From assembly GCA_034430275.1 (NCBI GenBank), contig DAOUEW010000194.1, positions 1 to 14,811 of the forward strand: a stretch of DNA of 14,811 bases. The letters run 5' to 3'. Positions within the stretch are counted from its first letter, which is position 1; each line of letters starts with the position of its first letter. The position numbers and the translations under genes were made by a program. The stretch comes from JAUVXJ01 sp034430275. GTDB taxonomy: Bacteria; Chloroflexota; Anaerolineae; UBA7937; B3-Chlor. Shown here in pieces: positions 6,741 through 14,419 of this stretch. The notes under the pieces are model-generated. The model was not told the DNA's origin. It saw only the letters and a program-made list of their open reading frames with translations, and did no database searches.

Positions 6741-7172
6741 CTTGGGCCTGATGAAGACTCCGACGATGATCGCCAGGCCGACGGCGATGATCACGAAGGG
6801 CCAGGTCAACTCCCATCCCACCAGTCCACCGAGACCGATAGCCAGGGCCACGAAGGCCAGAATGATACGCCCCCTGACTGGCCGGCGGTAGGTGGGCATC
6901 AGCATCCGGAGTAGGATCTCCAGCAAGAAGAGCAGCCCCGCGCCAAGGAAGATGTAGCTCCAAGCGTTCTCCCAGGTCAGCCACGGATACATGCCCAGGT
7001 TGGCCGCCGCGAAGACTAGCCCGGCGAGGATGATGATCAGGCCCCAGACCAGCGGACCGAGAGCGTCGCCGCCCGTCCACTGTTCGCCTTTGTCCCACTC
7101 GCGCTGGCCGCTGTCCTTCTCTTCCTTCTCCTGTTTCTCGTCTTTCCTTCTGTCTGGGTACTCTTCGCTCAT
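6735..7172 (-). CDS. Small four-helix membrane protein, LiaI/LiaF-like
   Basis: The protein has 145 residues. The first 35 or so are highly charged and rich in Glu/Lys/Asp/Arg and Gln, a cytoplasmic-looking tail. They are followed by four hydrophobic segments: LGPLVWGLIIILAGLVFAA, WSYIFLGAGLLFLLEILL, IILAFVALAIGLGGLVG and WPFVIIAVGLAIIVGVFI. The repeated pattern W..I.LG...L..., with aromatic residues before each glycine-rich helix, resembles the LiaI/LiaF-like transmembrane modules of cell-envelope stress proteins. No enzymatic motif is present. I chose ATG 7172 for AAGGAGG about 7 bases upstream; a longer frame to 7238 lacks a site. It has its own promoter at 7210-7238 and converges on the GH3 gene. 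The family link rests on pattern only, so function is unassigned; an envelope-stress role is one possibility. Confidence 0.72.
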   Translation of the reverse strand: MSEEYPDRRKDEKQEKEEKDSGQREWDKGEQWTGGDALGPLVWGLIIILAGLVFAAANLGMYPWLTWENAWSYIFLGAGLLFLLEILLRMLMPTYRRPVRGRIILAFVALAIGLGGLVGWELTWPFVIIAVGLAIIVGVFIRPKP

Positions 7173-7509
7173 TTCTCGGCCTCCTTCCCCGTTGGGTGCT
7201 GATGTGTGCATTCTACGGCAAGCAGCACCATTAGGCAACCCTGTGGTCTAGAGGAGTTGGACCGCTCAGGCGGGACAGCTCCCGCGCCGGACAAGAGTCT
7301 TTCGCTGACTTTGCAGAGGCCACTGAAGCCCGATGTGACGGATGCTTCTTGTGTACTTGCCCCCACCGACAGCGGCCGCGCGCCAACCCAGTGCGTGGTG
7401 AGGACCTTCTACTCGCAGCCCACGGTCCATTCCCCGGGGTCGGCATCGAAGCCCTGGTGTGGTTCTCCAGCTCCAATGATGTCCCATATCTGTCGAAAGG
7501 GGGTTGTCC
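7173..7509. other. Gene-free stretch between the repeat protein and the LiaF-like gene
   Basis: No frame here looks like a protein with a ribosome-binding site. It holds the promoter at 7210-7238 and a hairpin at 7270-7285 (GCGGGA, loop CAGC, TCCCGC) with no T-tract. The hairpin could help end the - strand operon coming from 14.1 kb, but this is uncertain. I see nothing else in it. Confidence 0.4.
7210..7238 (-). promoter_or_regulatory. Sigma-70-type promoter for the LiaF-like gene
   Basis: On the - strand TTGCCT (7238-7233) is separated by 17 bp from TAGAAT (7215-7210). Transcription would start near 7203, giving a leader of about 30 bases that includes the AAGGAGG site. The -35 TTGCC, the 17-bp spacer and the -10 TAGAAT match the promoter at 1396-1424. 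Confidence 0.58.
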
Positions 7510-8013
7510 CTACTCGTCAAGCCATTCCCGCAGCGCAGACTTGATCTTCTCCTCGACCTTGCGCCCGACGGTGGCCCAGTCGTCGTCTGTCTCGGCGCCA
7601 GCCCATTGTCCCAGCCCGGACTTGACGTGGTTCTCGATATGCTTGCCGATCTCTTCCCAGCTCTCGTCAGGTTCCCCGCCCACGGTGGTGGCCACGTCAG
7701 CCTTGATTCTGCTCGCCGCCTTCTGGCCCAGGGTGTCCCAATCGTCCTCGGGCCCCGCTCCAGCCCATTGGCCGAGCCCGGACTTGACACGTTCCTCGAC
7801 GTGGCGGCCGATTCCCTCCCAGTCTTCCTCCGACTCGCCTCCCACTCCGGTGGCGACTTCGGCCCGGATCTTGCTTTCCATCTTCTGGCCGATGGCCTCC
7901 CAACCGTCTGCTGCGTCGGCCCCGGCCCAGGCCGCGAGTTCTTTTCTGATCTTGGCTTCGATGTCACGCCCGATCTCTTCCCATTCCTCACTGCGTCTTG
8001 TCCGGTCGCTCAT
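7510..8013 (-). CDS. Protein composed of six tandem 27-residue amphipathic helical repeats, function unknown
   Basis: The protein has 167 residues. After an 8-residue basic leader, the whole chain is five 27-residue units and a final 24-residue unit. Each unit follows the pattern (D/E)xWxxIGxxIExxIKxxLxxW, then a short GA/GG turn. Hydrophobic residues fall at unit positions 3, 6, 10, 14, 18 and 21, as in an amphipathic helix, with acidic and basic residues between. Units alternate: 1, 3 and 5 carry W-A-G-A in the turn, while 2 and 4 carry V-G-G-E, so the real duplication unit may be 54 residues. There is no signal peptide, membrane span or cysteine. I do not recognise the family. ATG 8013 is set by AAAGGAG upstream. 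The gene lies 57 bases after the third PMM/PGM on the same strand and is probably the last gene of the glycolytic operon. Scaffold, surface-binding or membrane-binding roles are all open. Confidence 0.78.
   Translation of the reverse strand: MSDRTRRSEEWEEIGRDIEAKIRKELAAWAGADAADGWEAIGQKMESKIRAEVATGVGGESEEDWEGIGRHVEERVKSGLGQWAGAGPEDDWDTLGQKAASRIKADVATTVGGEPDESWEEIGKHIENHVKSGLGQWAGAETDDDWATVGRKVEEKIKSALREWLDE
7513..7989 (-). repeat. 81-bp in-frame tandem repeat, six copies (last one 72 bp)
   Basis: Reading down the - strand, the units are 7989-7909, 7908-7828, 7827-7747, 7746-7666, 7665-7585 and 7584-7513. They are degenerate at the DNA level but regular in protein. Copies 3 and 5 share a nearly identical stretch encoding VKSGLGQWAGA, which points to duplication of a two-unit, 162-bp block. 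Confidence 0.8.
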
Positions 8014-8070
8014 GGCCCTGCTCCTTTCTCTGCCATTTACGGGGGCCATACATCTCCGTCGCCCACGTAT

Positions 8071-9447
8071 CTAAGCGGTTATCTCTAGACCTGAGATCTC
8101 GGTGAGTTTGGAGACAACTGTGTCCTCGATCTCCTGGAGGCGCTCCGGGGTCCGCGCCTCGAAACGTAGGACCAACGCAGGCTGCGTATTGGAGGCACGC
8201 ACCAGTCCCCAGCCGTCGCCGAAGAGGATGCGGGCTCCGTCCACGTCGACGACCTCATACTGTCGCTTGAAATACTCGACGATGCTCGCGACGATCTGGA
8301 ACTTTTCCTCGTCGGAGCAGTCTACTCGCATCTCCGGCGTGGAGTAGTACTCGGGCACGTCGGCCAGCATCTCACCTATCCTCTTGTCAGATCGAGCCAG
8401 GAGCCGCACCAAGCGCAGAGATGCGTAGATCGCATCGTCGTAGCCGAAGTACTCGTCAGCGAAGAAGAGATGGCCGCTCATCTCGCCAGCCAGAGGGGAG
8501 TTCTCCTCTTTCATCTTCTTCTTGATGAAGGAGTGTCCGGTGCGCCACATCAGGGGTTTGCCCCCGGCCTTCTCAATTTCATCAGGTAGAGCCTGAGAGC
8601 ATTTCACCTCGAAGATGATGGTGGCTCCGGGCTGTTTGGACAGGACCTCTCTGGAGAAGAGGATCAGAAGCTGATCGCCCCAGATGATGTTGCCGTTTTC
8701 ATCGACGACCCCCAGCCGGTCTGCGTCACCGTCGTAGGCCATACCCAGCTCTGCTCCCTGACTGGCGACCTGGGCGATGAGGTCTGTAAGAAAGGCCGGC
8801 ACCGTCGGGTCGGGGTGGTGGTTGGGAAACGTACCATCCACCTCACAGTAGAGCCCCGAGGCATCGGCCCCTAGATCGCGAAGCAATTGTGGGCAGAACA
8901 TGCCCCCCAGGCCGTTGCCGGCATCTACGACGACTTTGACCTCTCTGTCGAACCGTCCGATTCGCTCCTTCAGCGTGGCGAGGTAGGCAGGCCTGATATC
9001 GAGCTCTGTGAGCTGTCCGGCTCCTCTGGGATACTCACCTGCTTCGATGATCTGGCGGATTCTCTGGATCTCCGGTCCGTACAGCGTCGCGTGGCCTACG
9101 GCCAGCTTGAATCCGTTGAATTCGGGAGGATTATGGCTGCCTGTGATCATCACTCCTCCTTGTATGTCCAGGTGGAAGAGTGAGAAGTACAGCGTAGGGG
9201 TGGGCACCATTCCTATGTCGACCACGTCCACACCGGTGGACAGGATGCCCTTGATCAACGAGTCTCGGAAGCGAGGTGAACTGACGCGGGCATCGTACCC
9301 TACACTCACCTTCGTGTGGCCCAGGTTGACCATCTGGGCACCGTAGCCCTTGCCCAGTTTCTCCACCACTTCGTCGGTCAGGTCCTCGTCCACCACTCCT
9401 CGCACGTCATACTGTCTGAAGATGCGAGAGTTGACTTCGTCGTTCAT
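8071..9447 (-). CDS. Phosphomannomutase/phosphoglucomutase, canonical active site
   Basis: The protein has 458 residues with every family hallmark: YDVRG near the N-terminus, TGSHNPP (Ser104 phosphorylated during turnover), the metal loop DGDADR (239-244), RTGHSFIKKKM with His305, GEMSGH (321-326) and the phosphate loop RASNTQP (417-423). This is the AlgC/ManB pattern. The enzyme should interconvert mannose or glucose 6-phosphate with the 1-phosphate through a bisphosphate intermediate, supplying GDP-mannose or UDP/ADP-glucose synthesis. Of the three mutases in the window it is the only one with the canonical loop His. ATG 9447 has AAGGAG about 9 bases upstream. It follows apgM by 56 bases on the same strand and precedes the repeat protein by 57, so it is probably in the glycolytic operon, drawing hexose phosphate off toward polysaccharides. 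Confidence 0.93.
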   Translation of the reverse strand: MNDEVNSRIFRQYDVRGVVDEDLTDEVVEKLGKGYGAQMVNLGHTKVSVGYDARVSSPRFRDSLIKGILSTGVDVVDIGMVPTPTLYFSLFHLDIQGGVMITGSHNPPEFNGFKLAVGHATLYGPEIQRIRQIIEAGEYPRGAGQLTELDIRPAYLATLKERIGRFDREVKVVVDAGNGLGGMFCPQLLRDLGADASGLYCEVDGTFPNHHPDPTVPAFLTDLIAQVASQGAELGMAYDGDADRLGVVDENGNIIWGDQLLILFSREVLSKQPGATIIFEVKCSQALPDEIEKAGGKPLMWRTGHSFIKKKMKEENSPLAGEMSGHLFFADEYFGYDDAIYASLRLVRLLARSDKRIGEMLADVPEYYSTPEMRVDCSDEEKFQIVASIVEYFKRQYEVVDVDGARILFGDGWGLVRASNTQPALVLRFEARTPERLQEIEDTVVSKLTEISGLEITA

Positions 9448-9503
9448 AGAGTCTCTCCTTTCGGCAGATAGCTTGGCGCGGAGCCGTGGCCACGATTAAG
9501 GTG

Positions 9504-10712
9504 CTAGGCCCCGTATTTGGCCAGCCGGAGGGCGTTGGCCATAGCCAGGGGCATGATGTCTGTGGCAGGGAAGCGTCCCAGGGCACCATTGGCGCAGGCA
9601 CGCTCGGAGAACTCGCTGGCCGCATCGGAGCGGCAGTGCCTCGAGTAGAGGAGAACAGGCACTGGGTGCCAGCTATGGGAGCGGAGGAGCGCTGGGGTCG
9701 AGTGATCGCCGGTGACGACGAGGACATCCGGCTCGAGCTCCAGCAGCGCCGGGACCACGGTTGCGTCGACCTGCTCGATGAGCTGAGCCTTTCTTGCGAA
9801 GTCGCCGTCCTCTCCCGCGCTGTCGGTCTTCTTGACGTGGAGGAAGAAGAAATCGTAGTCAGCCCAAGACTCTCGCAGGGTCTCCGCTTCCTCCTCCAGA
9901 CTTTCGCCGGTGGGAAGGATGTTCATACCCACCAGTCGTGCCGCGCCCCGGTACATGGGGTAGACCGCGATTGCGGCTGCGTGAAGCCCATACACCTCTT
10001 TCATGCTCGGCAAGCCGGGGTTCTTGTCCATCCCGCGGAGGGTCACCATGTTGGCGGGGTGCCGATCGGCCAGGAGTTCCCTCGCCTGTGCGATCCATTG
10101 GTTCACGAGGGACGCCGCCAGTTCCGCCTCTGGGCGCAACGCCTTGACGGGCAGGGGCGCTGCCCCCACTTGCTGCGGATCTGTCTCCGTGAGGGGGCCG
10201 GACAAGCCCTCGCCGCGCAAGACGAGGACAAAACGGTAGTCCTTGACGACTTCGGCGAAGGTCTGTACACTGGGCAGTGTAATGGAGCGCAGCACCTCCA
10301 CCAGTTCGGCACCCTTCTCCGTGGGGATACGTCCCGCGCGCCTGTCGGTGATCAAACCGTCCTCGTCCACGGTGCAGAAGTTGCCCCGCGCCGCCAGGTC
10401 GCTGCTCTCCAAGTCGAAGCCGATGCCGAGGGCCTCCAACACCCCACGACCGATCTGATGGCGAATCGGATCGTAGCCGAACAGCGCCAAGTGCGAGGGA
10501 CCGCTGCCCGGCGTGATGCCTGGACCAATGGGGTCGTGGAGGCCACATATGCCGTCTCGGGCCAGGGCGTCCAGATGCGGCGTGTGGGCGGTCTCCAGTT
10601 CAGTGAGACCACCTGGTTCCAGCGGTGCGCCTCCCAGCCCATCCATGACCAGCAGCACGATCTTGGTGGTGTTGGGAATCACCAACGATGATAGAGTCTC
10701 TTGGTCGGTCAA
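9504..10712 (-). CDS. apgM: Cofactor-independent phosphoglycerate mutase, archaeal type
   Basis: The protein has 402 residues, typical of the archaeal-type iPGM in the alkaline-phosphatase superfamily. It interconverts 3- and 2-phosphoglycerate without 2,3-bisphosphoglycerate, using two metals. VLLVMDGLGG carries the first metal Asp24. GSGPSHLALFGYDP holds the nucleophile Ser73. HVKKTDSAGEDGD (292-304) and VTGDHSTP (333-340) supply the remaining metal ligands, and SHSWHPVP adds a His near the C-terminus. The start is TTG 10712, supported by AGGTGA about 8 bases upstream, which lies inside the end of pgk; GTG at codon 11 is a weaker alternative. It begins 10 bases after the pgk stop, so the two are very likely co-transcribed. 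The type differs from the bacterial GpmI and GpmA enzymes. Confidence 0.93.
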   Translation of the reverse strand: MTDQETLSSLVIPNTTKIVLLVMDGLGGAPLEPGGLTELETAHTPHLDALARDGICGLHDPIGPGITPGSGPSHLALFGYDPIRHQIGRGVLEALGIGFDLESSDLAARGNFCTVDEDGLITDRRAGRIPTEKGAELVEVLRSITLPSVQTFAEVVKDYRFVLVLRGEGLSGPLTETDPQQVGAAPLPVKALRPEAELAASLVNQWIAQARELLADRHPANMVTLRGMDKNPGLPSMKEVYGLHAAAIAVYPMYRGAARLVGMNILPTGESLEEEAETLRESWADYDFFFLHVKKTDSAGEDGDFARKAQLIEQVDATVVPALLELEPDVLVVTGDHSTPALLRSHSWHPVPVLLYSRHCRSDAASEFSERACANGALGRFPATDIMPLAMANALRLAKYGA

Positions 10713-10722
10713 CTTGGATCAC

Positions 10723-11898
10723 CTACGACCTGTCTTCGAGGGCTGCCACTCCGGGCAGGGTCTTGCCTTCCAGGAACTCCAGGGAGGCACCACCTCCCGT
10801 GGAGACATGAGTGATCGTGTCCGCCAGCCCGGCTTGCTGCAGGGCGGCCACTGAATCGCCGCCTCCTACGATGGTGGTCGCGCGCGTCTTGGCCAGACTG
10901 GTCGCCAGGGCCACCGTGCCAGCGGCAAAGCGCGGGAACTCGAACACTCCCATGGGGCCATTCCAGACCACCGTAGCGGCCGAGGAGAGCCGCTCCTCGA
11001 ACAGGCCCACGGTCCTGGGCCCAATGTCCAGGATGCGCCAGTCGGATGGCACCTGGTCGACGCCCACCGTTCGGGCGTTGGCATCTTCCGAAAAGGCATC
11101 GGCGATGACCACGTCCACGGGCAGCACCAGCTTGTCGCCAGCGCCCTCCAGGATTTCACGCGCCTCACCCAGGCTGTCGTCCTCCACCAGAGAAAGGCCC
11201 ACTTCGTGTCCCTGGGCCTTGAGGAAAGTGTTGGCCATCCCTCCGCCCACGAGCAGCAGATCCACGTTCGACAACAGACTATGGATCACGCCGATCTTCC
11301 CCGAGATCTTGGCGCCGCCGAGGATGGCTACGAAGGGGTGGGCGGGATCCGCCAAGATCTGGCCCAGCATCTGCAGCTCTCGTTCCATGAGAAAGCCGGC
11401 CACTGCTGGCAGGTAGTTGGGCACACCAGCAGTCGAGGCGTGAGCGCGATGAGCGGTGCCGAAGGCGTCGTTGACATATAAGTCAGCGAGAGATGCTAGC
11501 TTCTGCGCGAAACCCTGGTCGTTGGCCTCTTCCTCCGGGTGGAACCGGAGGTTCTCCAGCAGGAGGACCTGGCCCGGTTTCAGTCCCTGGGCAGCCTTTT
11601 CTACCTCAGGGCCGATGCAGTCGTCGAGCTTGACCACCTCGAGACCGAGTAGCTCAGACAGCCGGCGGGCGACAGCATCCATCCGTAGCTCGTCGTGGAC
11701 CTCTCCCATGGGACGCCCGAGATGCGACATCAGTATCACCGATGCGCCCTGCTCCAGCAGGTATCGGATGGTGGGGAGGGCCGCTTGAATGCGGGTGTCG
11801 TCGGTCACCTGGCCGTTCTCGAGCGGCACGTTGAAGTCCACCCTTACCAGGACGCGCTTGCCCTGGACAGGAATGTCTCTGACGGTCTTCTTGGTCAC
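10723..11898 (-). CDS. pgk: Phosphoglycerate kinase
   Basis: The protein has 391 residues, the normal length for bacterial PGK. It transfers phosphate between 1,3-bisphosphoglycerate and ADP. VLVRVDFNVPL and SHLGRP in the N-terminal domain bind the triose substrate. LLLENLRFHPEEE, VWNGPMGVFEFPRFA and the nucleotide-side TTIVGGGDSVAAL followed by THVSTGGGASLEFLEG are all present. The start is GTG 11898 with a run of G residues (AGGGGGGA) just upstream as ribosome-binding site. It lies 96 bases downstream of gap on the same strand, with a small hairpin in between, and 10 bases upstream of apgM. No triose-phosphate isomerase gene accompanies the cluster. Confidence 0.97.
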   Translation of the reverse strand: MTKKTVRDIPVQGKRVLVRVDFNVPLENGQVTDDTRIQAALPTIRYLLEQGASVILMSHLGRPMGEVHDELRMDAVARRLSELLGLEVVKLDDCIGPEVEKAAQGLKPGQVLLLENLRFHPEEEANDQGFAQKLASLADLYVNDAFGTAHRAHASTAGVPNYLPAVAGFLMERELQMLGQILADPAHPFVAILGGAKISGKIGVIHSLLSNVDLLLVGGGMANTFLKAQGHEVGLSLVEDDSLGEAREILEGAGDKLVLPVDVVIADAFSEDANARTVGVDQVPSDWRILDIGPRTVGLFEERLSSAATVVWNGPMGVFEFPRFAAGTVALATSLAKTRATTIVGGGDSVAALQQAGLADTITHVSTGGGASLEFLEGKTLPGVAALEDRS

Positions 11899-11940
11899 AA
11901 TCCCCCCTGCGCCATCAGCAGGTGCGAGAGATGCCCCGGC

Positions 11941-11955
11941 CTTCGCTTGGCGAAG
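11941..11955. other. Hairpin between gap and pgk
   Basis: CTTCGC and GCGAAG form a 6-bp stem with a 3-base loop in the 96-base gap-pgk spacer. It has no T-tract. It could be an RNA-processing or stability element that sets different gap and pgk levels, or chance. Confidence 0.3.
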
Positions 11956-11994
11956 ACGGCGGGCGCTCCCGTGGGTTTGGCCGTGGCGGAGAGC

Positions 11995-13005
11995 TTAGAG
12001 CCGCTCGGCCACGTAATTGGCCAGGTCCACCAGCCGGGTCGAGTAGCCCCACTCGTTGTCATACCAGGACACGACCTTGACCATGTTGCCTTGCATGACC
12101 TGGGTGTACTCGGCGTCCACGATACTGGATCGGGAATCGCCCTTAAAGTCCACCGAGACCAAAGGCTCTTCGCTGTAGCCAAGTATGCCTTTCAGTCTGC
12201 CCTCGGCAGCTTCCTTGAACAGGGTGCGCAGTTCGTCGGTGGTCGTTTCTCGTTCGACTTCCACCGTGAGGTCGATGAGGGATACCGTGGACGTAGGCAC
12301 ACGCACCGCGAACGCGTCGAGTTTGCCGTCCAGCTCCGGAATGACCACGCCTATCGCGCGGGCTGCACCCGTGCTGGTGGGCACAATGTTCATCGCCGCA
12401 GCTCGCGCGCGCCGCAGGTCCTTGTGGCCCATGTCCAGCAGGCGCTGACCGCTGGTGTAGGCGTGGATGGTGGTCATGAGACCCTTGACGATACCGAATT
12501 CGTCGTTCACGAGCTTGGCGACCGGAGCCAGGCAATTGGTGGTGCACGATGCGTTGGAGATGATGTGGTGCTTCTTGTTGTCGTAGAGCTCCTCGTTGAC
12601 ACCGAGGACGATGGTGATGTCTTCTTGCTTGGCGGGGGCGCTGATGAGGACCTTCTTCGCGCCTGCCTTGATGTGGGCGGCAGCCAGCGGGCCCTCGCGA
12701 AAGACGCCGGTGGACTCGATGACGATCTCGACTCCCAACTCAGCCCACGGCAGTTGCGCAGGGTCACGCTCGGCGAGCACATTGATCTTCTCTCCATCGA
12801 CCACGAGATCGTTCCCGATCGCTTCCACGGATCCCGGATAGATGCCATAGTTGGTGTCATACTCGAAAAGGTGTGCGTTGGTGACGGCGTCGAAAAGGTC
12901 GTTGACCGCAACGACCTCCAACTCTTCAGGATAGCGCTCGCGAGCGATCCTCAGTGCTTGTCGCCCAACGCGGCCGAAACCATTGATGCCTACCTTCGTA
13001 ACCAT
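11995..13005 (-). CDS. gap: Glyceraldehyde-3-phosphate dehydrogenase, type I
   Basis: The protein has 336 residues. The N-terminal KVGINGFGRVGR is the NAD-binding glycine loop. VAVNDLFD, with Asp36 after Asn35, suggests a preference for NAD over NADP. The catalytic SNASCTTNC has Cys154, and TTIHAYTSGQRLLD carries His181. The RRARAAAMNIVPTSTGAARA phosphate-site region and the C-terminal SWYDNEWGYSTR are intact. It oxidises G3P to 1,3-bisphosphoglycerate, or the reverse in gluconeogenesis. ATG 13005 has AAGGAG about 12 bases upstream, slightly far. It lies 21 bases after the ROK glucokinase stop, forming the second gene of the operon and feeding pgk directly. Confidence 0.97.
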   Translation of the reverse strand: MVTKVGINGFGRVGRQALRIARERYPEELEVVAVNDLFDAVTNAHLFEYDTNYGIYPGSVEAIGNDLVVDGEKINVLAERDPAQLPWAELGVEIVIESTGVFREGPLAAAHIKAGAKKVLISAPAKQEDITIVLGVNEELYDNKKHHIISNASCTTNCLAPVAKLVNDEFGIVKGLMTTIHAYTSGQRLLDMGHKDLRRARAAAMNIVPTSTGAARAIGVVIPELDGKLDAFAVRVPTSTVSLIDLTVEVERETTTDELRTLFKEAAEGRLKGILGYSEEPLVSVDFKGDSRSSIVDAEYTQVMQGNMVKVVSWYDNEWGYSTRLVDLANYVAERL

Positions 13006-13026
13006 AGGGACTAGTCTCTCCTTTCC

Positions 13027-14034
13027 CTAGACACTCGAATCCTGCTGTGCTGACGTCATGGCCACCGCTGCTGCTCCGAGCAGTCCCACGTCGCTGCCCA
13101 GTTGGGCCGGGCGCACCTCCACCGTGTGGGCGGAGATGGGAAACGCCCGACGATCTATCACGCGGCGCACGGTGTCGAAGAGGCGTTCACCCATGTTGGT
13201 CAACCCACCACCGATGACAATGATCTCAGGGTTGAAGAGGTTAACCAGATTGGCCACGCCGACACCGAGGTATTCCATCGCCTCTTGGAGGATCTCCTGG
13301 GCCTCGATGTCCCCCTCGTCGGCGGCTTGAGCGACGACTTTGGCGGAGATTTTGGTCAAGTCTCCGTTGACCAGCTCCGCGATAAGCGTCGGCACACCGC
13401 GCGACACCCGCTCACGGGCGTCTCTGGCGATGGCCGTGCCCGAGGCAAGAGCTTCCAGACACCCTCGGTTTCCGCAGCCACAGAGAGGCCCGTTGGGCAG
13501 AAGAGTCATGTGTCCGATCTCGCCTGCCGCTCCGGCGGCCCCTTGATAGAGTCGTCCGTTCAGGACAAAGCCGCCGCCGATCCCCGTGCTGGCAGTGACA
13601 TAGATCATGTGCTGGCAGCCGCGACCGGCGCCAAAGGTGAACTCGGCTAGAGCTGCTGCTGCGGCGTCGTTCTCCAGGTAGGTGGGCAGCGAGACACGAT
13701 TCTGGATCAGTCTTGCCAGGGGTACGTCGTGCCAGCCGGGTAGGTTGGGCGGTGCGGTCACCGTGCCCGAAGCAGCGTCTATGGGACCTGCCGCAGCTAC
13801 GCCGATAGCGTTGACCTCGCTGAGATCGATGCTCTGAGAAGCCAGCACCGTTGTCGTAGCTTCGATCAAGCGGTCGAAAACCGACGCCGGTCCTTGCGCT
13901 GCCTGCGTCTCACGATACTCCTTGGCCAGAATCCGTCCGCTTCGTTCGACCAGACCGGCGATGATCTTCGTGCCGCCGAGATCAATCCCAAGGAAGAGGT
14001 CCTTGTTTGATGGTTGCTCCTTGGCGACGTTCAA
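13027..14034 (-). CDS. ROK-family glucokinase
   Basis: The protein has 335 residues. FLGIDLGGTKI (residues 14-24) is the ATP phosphate-binding loop. YLENDAAAAALAE contains the catalytic Asp123. GEIGHMTL (171-178) supplies sugar-binding Glu172 and zinc-ligand His175, and CGCGNRGCLEALASG (Cys185, 187, 192) is the ROK zinc motif. There is no helix-turn-helix, so it is a kinase rather than a NagC-type repressor. Glucose is the most likely substrate given the glycolytic operon, but fructose, mannose or N-acetylhexosamines cannot be excluded. The TTG start at 14034 has only AGAGAG upstream, and no better in-frame start appears before the ATP loop, so the exact start is uncertain. It is first in the - strand operon, under the promoter at 14104-14133. 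Confidence 0.93.
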   Translation of the reverse strand: MNVAKEQPSNKDLFLGIDLGGTKIIAGLVERSGRILAKEYRETQAAQGPASVFDRLIEATTTVLASQSIDLSEVNAIGVAAAGPIDAASGTVTAPPNLPGWHDVPLARLIQNRVSLPTYLENDAAAAALAEFTFGAGRGCQHMIYVTASTGIGGGFVLNGRLYQGAAGAAGEIGHMTLLPNGPLCGCGNRGCLEALASGTAIARDARERVSRGVPTLIAELVNGDLTKISAKVVAQAADEGDIEAQEILQEAMEYLGVGVANLVNLFNPEIIVIGGGLTNMGERLFDTVRRVIDRRAFPISAHTVEVRPAQLGSDVGLLGAAAVAMTSAQQDSSV

Positions 14035-14103
14035 CTCTCTGGTACGTCCCCGGCGTTCTAGCGGCTCTCACTCGATTCAAGCGTCGTGAAGCCGTCGGTT
14101 CCC

Positions 14104-14133
14104 ATTTTACGCGCAAGAGAGCGGTCTTGTCAA
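14104..14133 (-). promoter_or_regulatory. Near-consensus sigma-70 promoter for the glucokinase-gap-pgk-apgM operon
   Basis: On the - strand TTGACA (14133-14128), a perfect -35, is followed after 18 bp by TAAAAT (14109-14104). Transcription would start near 14097, leaving a leader of about 60 bases. A -35 this close to consensus fits a highly expressed central-metabolism operon. Confidence 0.72.
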
Positions 14134-14381
14134 GGATTGTGCCGCACAGTCGTGTGAGGTGAGGCCAAGAACGTAGGACCGAGCTCTCAAGAACCATGGG
14201 CAGGCTGTGCAGCGGCACGTGGTGGAGTTCCGACTGGCGGTTTCGGGACCCGTGGCATGGTTCCCCTGAGGCTCTTCGCGAGCCAGAAGGCGGCTGGAGT
14301 AGGGATGGCCGGCGGAGGTGGGGGAGGGTGACCGGAGGGAGGTGGGCAGGCCTGGTTCACCGTGCGGGATGCAGGAGGTAC
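14134..14381. other. Intergenic stretch between two divergent promoters
   Basis: No credible gene is present; the one open frame here (14196-14414) is Arg/Gly/Trp-rich and resembles no protein. Two inverted repeats are visible. GAACCATG (14191-14198) pairs with CATGGTTC (14256-14263) across 57 bases. GGCTC and GAGCC form a 5-bp hairpin at 14270-14284. The 8-bp pair could be a looping or two-site regulator target for either promoter, but this is unproven. Confidence 0.4.
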
Positions 14382-14410
14382 TTGACGGGACGGATGGAAC
14401 AGGGTATAAT
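14382..14410 (+). promoter_or_regulatory. Near-consensus promoter for the LacI-family regulator
   Basis: TTGACG (14382-14387) and a perfect TATAAT (14405-14410) are separated by 17 bp. The predicted start near 14417 leaves an unusually long leader of about 126 bases before ATG 14543. The candidate operator at 14420-14448 begins just downstream of the start site. Confidence 0.75.
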
Positions 14411-14419
14411 ATAGAATGT

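Noticed and set aside
7504..8088. Regular 81-bp periodicity considered as a CRISPR or other DNA repeat array, and + strand frames across it
   Set aside because: The period is a multiple of three, the copies diverge at the DNA level but keep protein pattern on the - strand, and there are no unique spacers.
9486..10691. Antisense open frame of 401 residues opposite apgM
   Set aside because: It has no recognisable motifs, and the - strand holds all catalytic motifs of a phosphoglycerate mutase.
11695..13014. Antisense open frame of 439 residues opposite pgk and gap
   Set aside because: It spans two well-conserved enzymes and their spacer; its translation resembles nothing and follows codon-position bias.
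14196..14414. 72-residue open frame upstream of the LacI regulator
   Set aside because: It is Trp/Arg/Gly-rich with no ribosome-binding site or family pattern, and it runs across the regulator's promoter.
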